A stretch of DNA of 7,018 nt from Syntrophomonadaceae bacterium (GTDB lineage Bacteria > Bacillota > Dethiobacteria > DTU022), in the NCBI GenBank assembly GCA_007130585.1, contig SLSE01000054.1, positions 1 to 7,018 on the forward strand, read 5' to 3'. A model generated the notes under the pieces. It worked only from the letters and a program-made list of their open reading frames with translations. It had not been told where the DNA came from and made no database searches. A program made the translations under genes and the position numbers. Positions 1 to 5,711 of this stretch are shown here, in pieces; positions within the stretch are counted from its first letter, which is position 1; each line of letters opens with the position of its first letter.

Positions 1-107
1 CCGCCCTGTCCGGCACAGGAGGCCAGAAAGAGGAGGGAGGCTAAGAGCAGGATTGCCAGGGCCGGTGTTCCGGTTTTGTATCGTTTGCTTCCGTTTGTTA
101 TAATCAT
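1..107 (-). CDS. Lipoprotein of unknown function, N-terminal fragment (runs off the left edge)
   Basis: Reading on the minus strand from ATG at 107, 35 codons are visible before the window ends. The peptide has the layout of a type II (lipoprotein) signal: a short positively charged start with K8, R9 and K11, a hydrophobic stretch at about residues 16-28, and a lipobox L28-A29-S30-C31. C31 would be the lipidated first residue of the mature protein, so the product should be anchored on the outer face of the cytoplasmic membrane. A GGAGG ribosome binding site lies at 112-116, four bases before the ATG, and supports this start. An extended -10 promoter lies about 55 bases upstream. Nothing of the mature domain is present, so function cannot be assigned; solute-binding proteins and small secreted lipoproteins are both possible. 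Confidence 0.72.
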   Translation of the reverse strand, partial: MIITNGSKRYKTGTPALAILLLASLLFLASCAGQG

Positions 108-162
108 GGGGCCTCCGTAATTGCAGCCAAAATAATTAACCTGCAGCCTGAATACTTACCTT

Positions 163-191
163 ATTATAACAGCAAGCCGTAAAATTATACA
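163..191 (-). promoter_or_regulatory. Likely promoter of the lipoprotein gene
   Basis: On the minus strand a perfect TATAAT (163-168) is preceded by TGT, giving an extended -10 element. The -35 position 17 bases upstream is TGTATA (186-191), only a 3/6 match, which is typical when the -10 is extended. A second TATAAT at 184-189 has no recognisable -35. The predicted transcript would start near 156 and carry a leader of about 50 bases. Confidence 0.45.
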
Positions 192-194
192 GGA

Positions 195-238
195 CCGGCC
201 GGCAGGCCGTTTTCCCTGTCCGGAGGGAGGCCGGCCTT
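195..238. repeat. GC-rich nested inverted repeat in the 224-base gap between the lipoprotein and recombinase genes
   Basis: GGCCGGC at 197-203 can pair with GCCGGCC at 230-236. The intervening segment can form a second stem, TCCCT (213-217) with AGGGA (224-228), around a six-base loop. No long T-run follows on either strand, so this is not a textbook intrinsic terminator, although it is placed where the recombinase transcript should end. The rest of the gap (108-331) shows no open reading frame that I would defend. A small TTGC-AAAA-GCAA hairpin sits at 290-301 near the recombinase stop. Confidence 0.45.
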
Positions 239-331
239 AAAGGAATGCCGGGTCCCTCCTTTAGTTAACATAAGATGTATTATCGGAAGTTGCAAAAGCA
301 ATTTAATACCCCTCCTCTGGCTTCCCTCTGC

Positions 332-1510
332 CTAGATATTTTTTCTCCAGTGGTTAAGAATCGCACTCAATGAAGTCCCGCACTGCGGGCAGTTGCCTTT
401 ATAACGCAGTATATACCCGCAGCTGCTGCATTTCATGGCCGGGATTTTTATCTTTTTGCCCTGACGCTCATCTGCTACCAGCGCTATACCGGGCTCGGTA
501 AACGGTTCGTTAATAACGCTTTCTTCCGGGGCTTCGCGTTCAGCGCCGGGTATATTTATATTAGCCTCAGGTATACTTGCACTATCCTCAGGTATATTTG
601 TATTACCGTCCTCTTTAAAATCGCTTAGAACGGCTTTATTTTCGTCATCCCCGGTTACCTTATCTTCCCGGGAATTAATATCACTGAGTTCTGCCGCGGC
701 GTCTGAGCCGGAAATGCCCGGATCAGCATCGCCGGAACTTTCTGGGCCGGCCGTGCTTACGATGCTGTTTTTAGCGGCTTCTGACTTTGCTGCGCTGATC
801 TCCCTGTGCCGCGGTTCTTCTTTTTTGGTTTCGACCGCGTTGAAGCCGCCTGGATTTGATGATTCATAACGGTAAGCGGCAGAATTTTCACTGACACTTA
901 AGCGCTGTTGTTGCCCGGCGTTAACGGGCATGCCGCTGCGCAGGCTTATATTGTCAGAAAATTTAAATTCTCTATGTTCACTGAACAAAAGTTTAGTATA
1001 TGCCTGGGTAGCCGCCGGGTCACGGTGCCCGAGGGCATCCTGCAGCAGGTTGATATCCCTGGTTTCACGCATAAAATCCACGGCGAAGGTATAACGCAGC
1101 AGGTGGGGATACACGTCTTTGTCAATGCCGGCCCTGCGAGCCAGGCGTTTAACCATTTCCCTTATATAACGGTCTTTTAACCTGCTGCCGGTCAGGGTGG
1201 TAAATAAAAATCTGCTTTCTGCGGGCCTTGTCCGGAGCCACTGCCTGAGCAGCGCCATTTCAGATTCATCAACCCAGAGCGTGCGTTCCCTGGCCGCCCC
1301 GCTGCCTTTAACGCGGACCTTCCCCTCTTCCCATTCCATGTCATCGGTTTTCAGATTGATAATTTCACTGACCCGCAAACCCAGTTTCAGCATCAGGCTG
1401 ATTATGCACAGGTTGCGAAGCCCGGTAGGCGCCCTGGGGTTGGGCTGCCGCAGCAGGGCCAGCTGTTCGTAGCTGTTTAATACCGCAGGGACTCTTTTTG
1501 ATTCTCTCAT
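332..1510 (-). CDS. Tyrosine recombinase: catalytic domain only, with acidic linker and C-terminal zinc ribbon
   Basis: This 392-residue protein begins directly with a phage-integrase/Xer-type catalytic domain (about residues 5-180). All six active-site residues can be placed: R46 in LGLRVSE, K68 in the beta-hairpin, H136 and R139 in PHLLRYTFA, H162 in LGHRDP, and the nucleophile Y171. It should therefore be able to cut and rejoin DNA through a 3'-phosphotyrosine. The usual N-terminal SAM-like core-binding domain of about 90 residues is missing. An in-frame TAG at 1514-1516, two codons before the ATG, shows that it has not simply been called short. Residues 187-355 are rich in S, E, D, N and A and look disordered, with a short heptad-like repeat near 304-324. 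The C-terminus carries a zinc ribbon, C361-x2-C364-x9-C374-x2-C377. The ribosome binding site is weak (GGATGG). It is transcribed divergently from leuA. Family membership is firm; substrate and role are unknown. Confidence 0.85.
   Translation of the reverse strand: MRESKRVPAVLNSYEQLALLRQPNPRAPTGLRNLCIISLMLKLGLRVSEIINLKTDDMEWEEGKVRVKGSGAARERTLWVDESEMALLRQWLRTRPAESRFLFTTLTGSRLKDRYIREMVKRLARRAGIDKDVYPHLLRYTFAVDFMRETRDINLLQDALGHRDPAATQAYTKLLFSEHREFKFSDNISLRSGMPVNAGQQQRLSVSENSAAYRYESSNPGGFNAVETKKEEPRHREISAAKSEAAKNSIVSTAGPESSGDADPGISGSDAAAELSDINSREDKVTGDDENKAVLSDFKEDGNTNIPEDSASIPEANINIPGAEREAPEESVINEPFTEPGIALVADERQGKKIKIPAMKCSSCGYILRYKGNCPQCGTSLSAILNHWRKNI
549..611 (-). repeat. Three imperfect 21-base tandem repeats inside the recombinase linker
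   Basis: Three consecutive 21-base units (549-569, 570-590, 591-611) start with GGTATA and share most positions. They encode a seven-residue repeat of the form N/S-x-N/S-I-P-E/G-A/D at about residues 304-324: NTNIPED, SASIPEA, NINIPGA. The unit length is a multiple of three, so gain or loss of copies would keep the frame. This fits a flexible spacer that changes length by slippage. Confidence 0.7.
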
Positions 1511-1581
1511 GATCTACCATCCATATAATACCATATATTTTAGAAACGGAACTAAAAATAAAATTACGGAATTATATCTAT

Positions 1582-1610
1582 ATTCTGTGTGATTTCATCC
1601 TATTTGTCAA
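1582..1610 (-). promoter_or_regulatory. Likely promoter of the recombinase gene
   Basis: On the minus strand a perfect -35 TTGACA (1605-1610) is followed after 17 bases by CAGAAT (1582-1587), a 4/6 match to the -10 consensus. Transcription would start near 1575 and give an AT-rich leader of about 65 bases. A TATAAT lies further downstream, but at 28 bases from the TTGACA it is too far away to pair with it. Confidence 0.45.
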
Positions 1611-1648
1611 GTTAAATTATTCACTATGCCCTGGGAGCGCTAAAAAGC

Positions 1649-1677
1649 TTGACAAGTTAATAAATATTCGGTAATGT
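1649..1677 (+). promoter_or_regulatory. Likely promoter of the T-box leader and leuA
   Basis: A perfect TTGACA (1649-1654) is followed after exactly 17 bases by TAATGT (1672-1677), a weak -10. The predicted start near 1684 lies just ahead of the first base-paired strand of T-box stem I at 1700, as expected. Expression of leuA would then be decided mainly by attenuation in the leader, not at initiation. Confidence 0.55.
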
Positions 1678-1699
1678 TACAGGAAAGTAAAATAGAAAA

Positions 1700-1943
1700 G
1701 GCTATGATCGGAACCAGTAACAGGGTTTATCATCAACAGAGAGCCGCCGGGTGGTGCGAGGCGGTATGATCAGGACTGTGAACTCCTCCGTGAGCCGCCA
1801 ACCGAAATTGAAATATATTTAGTTCAAGATTAGGCCTGGCCGGAGACTTCCGTTATTATAAAGAGTGGGCAGTAGAGGTTATGCTGTCAAGAAGAGTGGT
1901 ACCACGGAAATATACTTTCGTCTCTTGGATGGAAGTTTTTTTT
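1700..1943 (+). promoter_or_regulatory. Leucine-specific T-box riboswitch controlling leuA
   Basis: This leader senses uncharged tRNA-Leu and lets transcription proceed into leuA when leucine is short. Stem I can be built strand by strand: GGCT 1700-1703 with AGCC 1793-1796, CGGA 1709-1712 with TCCG 1787-1790, ACAG 1720-1723 with CTGT 1776-1779, ATCAT 1729-1733 with ATGAT 1766-1770, and CCGCC 1744-1748 with GGCGG 1760-1764. The specifier loop has AGTA on the 5' side (1716-1719) and GAA followed by CTC (1783-1785) on the 3' side, which is a Leu codon. A stem II-like pairing (TTGAA 1808-1812 with TTCAA 1823-1827) and a stem III hairpin (CGGA-GACT-TCCG, 1841-1852) follow. In the antiterminator, AAGAG 1892-1896 pairs with CTCTT 1922-1926 and ACG 1904-1906 with CGT 1919-1921, leaving the TGGTACC bulge at 1897-1903. 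Its TGGT complements the ACCA end expected of tRNA-Leu. Confidence 0.93.
1914..1943 (+). terminator. T-box attenuator (intrinsic terminator, off state)
   Basis: ACTTTCGTCT (1914-1923) pairs with GGATGGAAGT (1927-1936), including several G-U pairs, around a three-base loop, and runs into eight T at 1936-1943. It shares bases 1919-1926 with the 3' strand of the antiterminator, so the two folds exclude each other. Charged tRNA-Leu would favour this hairpin and stop transcription before leuA. Confidence 0.85.
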
Positions 1944-1981
1944 ATTTCTAATTATAACTTTTATGAACGGAGTGAAGCGCT

Positions 1982-3538
1982 ATGAGCAGCAACAGCAGTT
2001 CGGAAAAGGTTTACCTGTTTGACAGCACTTTGCGCGATGGAGAACAGACGCCCGGAGCGCGCCTGAACCATGATGAGAAACTTGAAGTGGCCCGCCAGCT
2101 AGCCCGCCTGGGCGTGGATATAATCGAAGCCGGTTTCCCCGTATCCTCGCCCGGCGAGAAAAAGGCAGTCCAGGATATTGCCCGCCAGGTTAAGGGACCG
2201 GTGATCTGCGGCCTGGCCAGGGCTGTCAGGGGAGATATTGACGCTGCCTGGGAAGCCGTTCAGGAAGCAGAACGTCCCCGCCTGCATGTATTTTTAGGGG
2301 CCTCCGATATCCACATGAAGCATAAGCTGAAAAAAGACCCCCATTTGCTGATGGAACAGGGTATTGAAGCGGTTAAATACGCCCGCCGCTTTACAGATGA
2401 CATCGAATACTCTCCCGAAGATGCCACCAGGGCCCGCGAGGAATACCTCTATGAGCTGTTGGAGAAGATAATCAAAGCAGGCGCCACTACAATTAATATC
2501 CCCGATACTGTCGGCTATGCCGTTCCCGAAGAATTCGGGGCTTTAATCCGGAGGCTCAGAGAAAATGTGCCCGGGATGGACAAAGTGATCCTCAGCGTTC
2601 ACTGTCATAACGACCTGGGTATGGCCGTGGCTAACTCGCTGGAAGCTATTAAAAACGGGGCCCGCCAGGTAGAGTGTAATATAAACGGTATTGGTGAAAG
2701 AGCCGGTAATGCCGCCCTCGAAGAGATCGCCGTTGCCCTGCGTATCAGGCAAAACCACTTTCCCTATTATACCGACCTGAACTTTTCTGAAATATACAGG
2801 ACCAGCCGCCTGGTCAGCAAACTTACCAGCATCTCGGTTCCTGTCAACAAGGCTGTAGTAGGTCTTAATGCCTTCTCCCATTCTTCAGGTATCCACCAGG
2901 ATGGGATTTTGAAGAATAAGGAAACTTATGAAATAATTGATGCCGGCCTGATCGGCGGGAAAGCGGCCCAGATGTGCCTTACTGCCCGCAGCGGAAGGCA
3001 CGCTGTTATGGACCAGTTAAACAAGCTGCATTTTTCCCTGACTCCCGAGCAGCTGGAGACTATTTACGGCTATTTTGTCGAACTGGCTGATAAAAAGAAA
3101 GAGGTTTACCCGGAAGACCTTGAAGCCCTGGTCCTGGACCACCTCTCTTTCACCGAGCCCAGGTACACGCTGGATTACCTCCAGACAATCAGCGGAAGCA
3201 AAAGCGTACCCGCAGCCATAATCCGCCTTAAAAAAGAAGACGGCAGCATAACCGAGGAAGTTGCTGTCGGAGCAGGCCCGATCGATGCTGCTTATAATGC
3301 CATCAATAAAATTACCGGTTTAAGCATCGGCCTTGACAACTACCGCCTTAATGCTGTTACCCGCGGCCGGGACGCGCTGGGTGAAGTCCAGGTCGAAATG
3401 TCTTACCAGGACCGGACAATTACCGGACGGGGCACCAGCACCGATATTATTGAAGCCAGCGTAAAGGCTTATTTAAACGGCCTGAATAAACTGCTTAAGA
3501 TTAACGGCAACAGCAGTCACGGGGAAGCTGCCGGGTAA
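1982..3538 (+). CDS. leuA: 2-isopropylmalate synthase
   Basis: LeuA condenses acetyl-CoA with 2-oxoisovalerate to give 2-isopropylmalate, the first committed step of leucine biosynthesis, in the cytosol. The 518 residues match the usual full length. The TIM-barrel catalytic domain (about 9-275) opens with DSTLRDGEQTPG, giving R18 and D19. It carries the metal-binding H207-x-H209 in SVHCHNDLG and N243 in NGIGERAGN. AFSHSSGIHQDG (297-308) follows. The C-terminal regulatory domain (about 365-505), including GAGPIDAAYNAI and GRGTSTDIIEAS, normally binds leucine for feedback inhibition. The HCHNDLG motif, the full regulatory domain and the Leu T-box argue against citramalate or homocitrate synthase. 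The start is fixed by GGAGTGA at 1969-1975. No other leu or ilv gene is next to it here. The segment QMCLTARSGRHA (330-341) differs from the GKHSGRHA form seen in many LeuA proteins. Confidence 0.95.
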   Translation: MSSNSSSEKVYLFDSTLRDGEQTPGARLNHDEKLEVARQLARLGVDIIEAGFPVSSPGEKKAVQDIARQVKGPVICGLARAVRGDIDAAWEAVQEAERPRLHVFLGASDIHMKHKLKKDPHLLMEQGIEAVKYARRFTDDIEYSPEDATRAREEYLYELLEKIIKAGATTINIPDTVGYAVPEEFGALIRRLRENVPGMDKVILSVHCHNDLGMAVANSLEAIKNGARQVECNINGIGERAGNAALEEIAVALRIRQNHFPYYTDLNFSEIYRTSRLVSKLTSISVPVNKAVVGLNAFSHSSGIHQDGILKNKETYEIIDAGLIGGKAAQMCLTARSGRHAVMDQLNKLHFSLTPEQLETIYGYFVELADKKKEVYPEDLEALVLDHLSFTEPRYTLDYLQTISGSKSVPAAIIRLKKEDGSITEEVAVGAGPIDAAYNAINKITGLSIGLDNYRLNAVTRGRDALGEVQVEMSYQDRTITGRGTSTDIIEASVKAYLNGLNKLLKINGNSSHGEAAG

Positions 3539-3567
3539 GCCTCCCCCCCTCTCCTTTCGGGCGGCAC

Positions 3568-3602
3568 GCCAGGTCACCTGGCAGAAGAGCCGGTACTTCT
3601 GC
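3568..3602 (+). terminator. Two adjoining hairpins after leuA, possible transcription end
   Basis: GCCAGG-TCA-CCTGGC (3568-3582) is a perfect six-base stem. It shares its last two bases with a second stem, GCAGAAG (3581-3587) with CTTCTGC (3596-3602), which has an eight-base loop. The second stem is followed only by ATTAATTT, a poor T-tract. Its position at 30-64 bases after the leuA stop suggests termination, but the weak tail keeps this tentative. Confidence 0.45.
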
Positions 3603-3631
3603 ATTAATTTGCTAAATAATTATTGAAAAAT

Positions 3632-3647
3632 GCAAACAAGAGTTTTC
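3632..3647. promoter_or_regulatory. Candidate LexA (SOS) operator in front of lexA
   Basis: The segment contains AAAC-AAGA-GTTT (3634-3645), an inverted repeat with a four-base spacer. It has the same architecture as the Gram-positive SOS box CGAAC-N4-GTTYG but differs in the outer bases. It overlaps the -35 position of the lexA promoter, where bound LexA would repress its own gene. Confidence 0.45.
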
Positions 3648-3671
3648 CTTTTGAAAATATTGTGATATAAT
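3643..3671 (+). promoter_or_regulatory. lexA promoter
   Basis: A perfect TATAAT (3666-3671) is preceded by TGA, making an extended -10. The sequence 17 bases upstream is TTTTCC (3643-3648), a poor -35. Transcription would start near 3678, leaving a leader of about 24 bases before the lexA start. This independent promoter separates lexA from leuA. Confidence 0.6.
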
Positions 3672-3701
3672 TAACACTAAATTATACCTAGGGGTGATGA
3701 C

Positions 3702-4310
3702 TTGGAGCCGTTAACTGAGAAACAGCAGAGAGTGCTTGACTTTATTGAGCAGGAAGTAGATAAGTGGAATTATCCTCCATCGGTCCGGGAAATTTGTAAA
3801 GCGCTCAACATCAGGTCTACTGCAACTGTGCACAGCTATCTTGACATCCTCCAGAAAAAAGGCTACATATCGAAAATGGCAACCAAACCCAGGGCTATAA
3901 AGCTGTTGAAAAACGCGGCCGGTGAACCCGATTTAAAATGTGCCTTTGCTCCCCTGATCGGCAGCATAACGGCAGGGCAGCCCATCCTGGCTGAAGAAAA
4001 CAGGGAAGGATATTTTCCGGTTCCCGATTATTTATCTACCGGAGAAGATTGTTTTGTCCTGAAAGTTTCCGGGGAAAGCATGATTGGAGCCGGGATTAAT
4101 AACGGGGATTTCGTTATAATCAGGCAGCAGTCTACTGCCGAGAATGGCGAAATTGTAGCGGCCCTGCTTGATGACGAAGCGACCATCAAGCGCTTTTACC
4201 GGGAAAATGGCAGTTATCGCCTCCAGCCTGAGAATGATGCTTTTGAGCCGCTGCTGGTAAATGAAGTTCAAATCCTCGGCAAGGTAATCGGTCTGTTCCG
4301 AAAAGTTTAA
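3702..4310 (+). CDS. lexA: LexA repressor (SOS response regulator, self-cleaving)
   Basis: LexA represses DNA-damage genes and cleaves itself when RecA is activated on single-stranded DNA. The 202 residues are a standard length. The N-terminal winged helix (about 1-70) contains PPSVREICKALNIRSTATVH, which covers the recognition helix. The cleavage site is A91-G92 in GSITAGQP. The S24-type peptidase domain carries nucleophile S126 in VSGESMIGAGI and general base K163 in EATIKRFYR, spaced 37 residues apart as in E. coli LexA. The start is TTG at 3702. The GGGGTG ribosome binding site at 3691-3696 and the conserved N-terminus beginning EPLTEKQQRVLDFI support it, and the ATG at 3697 is out of frame and stops after five codons. 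The gene is convergent with hflX, with 36 bases between the two coding regions and no clear T-tract terminator in the gap. Confidence 0.96.
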   Translation: MEPLTEKQQRVLDFIEQEVDKWNYPPSVREICKALNIRSTATVHSYLDILQKKGYISKMATKPRAIKLLKNAAGEPDLKCAFAPLIGSITAGQPILAEENREGYFPVPDYLSTGEDCFVLKVSGESMIGAGINNGDFVIIRQQSTAENGEIVAALLDDEATIKRFYRENGSYRLQPENDAFEPLLVNEVQILGKVIGLFRKV

Positions 4311-4346
4311 TAAATACTGCCGGCTGCCATGTTAAAAACCGGTTGG

Positions 4347-5612
4347 CTAACTGCCCGCATGCGTAGTAAACGGCTTAAGTTTTTCAGCCAGGTCGTGTTC
4401 TACAACCGCTGAAACCTCTATATGATCCGGCTTGTATTCAACATTCTCTATTTCCCCCTGCTCCTGCAGTTCAGAATAAAGCTTTCCTTCGCTGTAGGGG
4501 AGAAAGAGCTTTAAACGGCATCGCTGCCTGCTTAGAAAGGCGGCGATGTTTTCTTTTAATTCTTCCAGCCCTTCCCCTGTTTGCGCCGAGACAAATACAG
4601 CACCGGGAAATTCACGGATCAGGAAAAAACGGTCCGGGTGTTCTTCGGTTTGCAGGTCGATCTTATTAAAAACCAGGATCTCGCGCTGGCAGTAATCAGG
4701 ATCTATTTTATGAAGGTGATCACGCACGACCTGAATCTGGTTGATGTGATCGGGATGGCTTAAATCAACAACATGAAGCAGCAGGTCCGCTGCCGCGATT
4801 TCTTCCAGGGTAGCCTGGAAAGCGGTGACCAGTTGCCTGGGGAGCTCTTCAATGAAGCCGACTGTATCGGTAAATAATACTTCCTTACCCCCGTTGATAG
4901 AACCTCTTCTTACCATGGGGTCAAGCGTGGCGAAAAGCTTATCTTCCGTATAAAGGTCTGCGCCGGTTAAAGCGTTGAGGAGGGTCGATTTACCGGCATT
5001 AGTATAACCGACCAGGCTGATTATGTTATAACGGTTTCTCTTGCGGCGCTGACGGTGCAGTTTCCGCTGCTTTCTTAAAGATGTAATTTCTTTCTTCAGA
5101 TCGCTGATCCGGCGGCGGATTACCCTGCGGTCGACCTCGAGCTGGGTTTCACCCGGTCCCCGGGTACCAATTCCGCCCCCCAAGCGCGATAACTGGTTGC
5201 CCAGTCCGATCAGGCGGGGCAGTAGATACTGCATCTGGGCAAGTTCCACCTGCAGCTTACCTTCCCGGGACAGGGCGCGCCGGGCAAATATATCAAGAAT
5301 CAGGGCTGTGCGGTCAATTACTTTAACCCCGATCAGGTTATCCAGGTTGCGAATTTGCGAGGGTGATAATTCATCGTTAAAGATCACCATGTCGGCTTCA
5401 TACATTTCGACCAGGGCGGTTAACTCTTCTGTTTTACCTTTGCCGATATAGTAAGCCCTGTCCGGAGCTTTCCGGTTTTGAATAATTGTATCCGCCACAT
5501 CGGCGCCTGCGGTATCGGCCAGCAGGGCCAGCTCTTCCATAGAGCTTTCGATATTATCCCCTTTTGAATCGGTATTCAGCCCAACCAGGATTGCGACTTC
5601 CCTGTTTTTCAT
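4347..5612 (-). CDS. hflX: GTPase HflX (ribosome-associated)
   Basis: HflX is a conserved cytosolic GTPase that binds the 50S subunit. In studied bacteria it splits or rescues stalled ribosomes, notably under heat stress. The 421 residues show the family layout: an N-terminal domain (about 1-165) with YYIGKGKTEEL and the hallmark GGGIGTRGPGETQLE (145-159), a basic helical stretch (about 160-195), then the G domain. G1 is GYTNAGKS (202-209), TLDP (229-232) lies in switch I, G3 is DTVGF (249-253), G4 is NKID (316-319) and G5 is SAQTGEGL (342-349). A C-terminal domain of about 60 residues follows. The start is ATG at 5612 with a modest GGTGA ribosome binding site. It lies downstream of hfq, as in many bacteria, but a strong hairpin terminator stands between them, and I see no obvious separate promoter in the 42 bases before the gene. 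Confidence 0.95.
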   Translation of the reverse strand: MKNREVAILVGLNTDSKGDNIESSMEELALLADTAGADVADTIIQNRKAPDRAYYIGKGKTEELTALVEMYEADMVIFNDELSPSQIRNLDNLIGVKVIDRTALILDIFARRALSREGKLQVELAQMQYLLPRLIGLGNQLSRLGGGIGTRGPGETQLEVDRRVIRRRISDLKKEITSLRKQRKLHRQRRKRNRYNIISLVGYTNAGKSTLLNALTGADLYTEDKLFATLDPMVRRGSINGGKEVLFTDTVGFIEELPRQLVTAFQATLEEIAAADLLLHVVDLSHPDHINQIQVVRDHLHKIDPDYCQREILVFNKIDLQTEEHPDRFFLIREFPGAVFVSAQTGEGLEELKENIAAFLSRQRCRLKLFLPYSEGKLYSELQEQGEIENVEYKPDHIEVSAVVEHDLAEKLKPFTTHAGS

Positions 5613-5654
5613 CAGTCACCACTTTCTGCCGGTAATTGGCGGCCGGAACAGGCG

Positions 5655-5700
5655 TTTAACTAAAAAAGACACTCCGGCCCAGTGTCTTTTTTTAGTTAAA
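5655..5700. terminator. Strong bidirectional intrinsic terminator between hfq and hflX
   Basis: TTTAACTAAAAAAGACACT (5655-5673) pairs almost perfectly with AGTGTCTTTTTTTAGTTAAA (5681-5700), with one unpaired T, around a seven-base loop. The stem has an A-rich arm and a T-rich arm, so it can act on either strand. It begins 11 bases after the hfq stop on the minus strand and should end most of the miaA-hfq transcript. Confidence 0.88.
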
Positions 5701-5711
5701 TACATTGTAAC

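Noticed and set aside
549..611. Possible CRISPR-like repeat
   Set aside because: The three units are directly adjacent without spacers, are imperfect, and keep the reading frame of the recombinase.
980..996. GAAC-AAAA-GTTT, resembling a LexA box, inside the recombinase gene
   Set aside because: It lies in the middle of coding sequence far from any promoter, and a degenerate motif of this length is expected by chance.
908..1472. Open plus-strand frames (908-1180 and 1197-1472) opposite the recombinase
   Set aside because: They lie antisense to the conserved catalytic domain and show no recognisable motifs; they are shadows of the real gene.
1511..1699. Missing N-terminal domain of the recombinase encoded upstream in another frame
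   Set aside because: The minus-strand sequence beyond 1510 is AT-rich, contains stops and promoter elements, and has no usable frame long enough for such a domain.
1982..3538. Citramalate synthase or homocitrate synthase instead of LeuA
   Set aside because: The length, the HCHNDLGMAVANS motif, the complete C-terminal regulatory domain and the leucine T-box all favour 2-isopropylmalate synthase.
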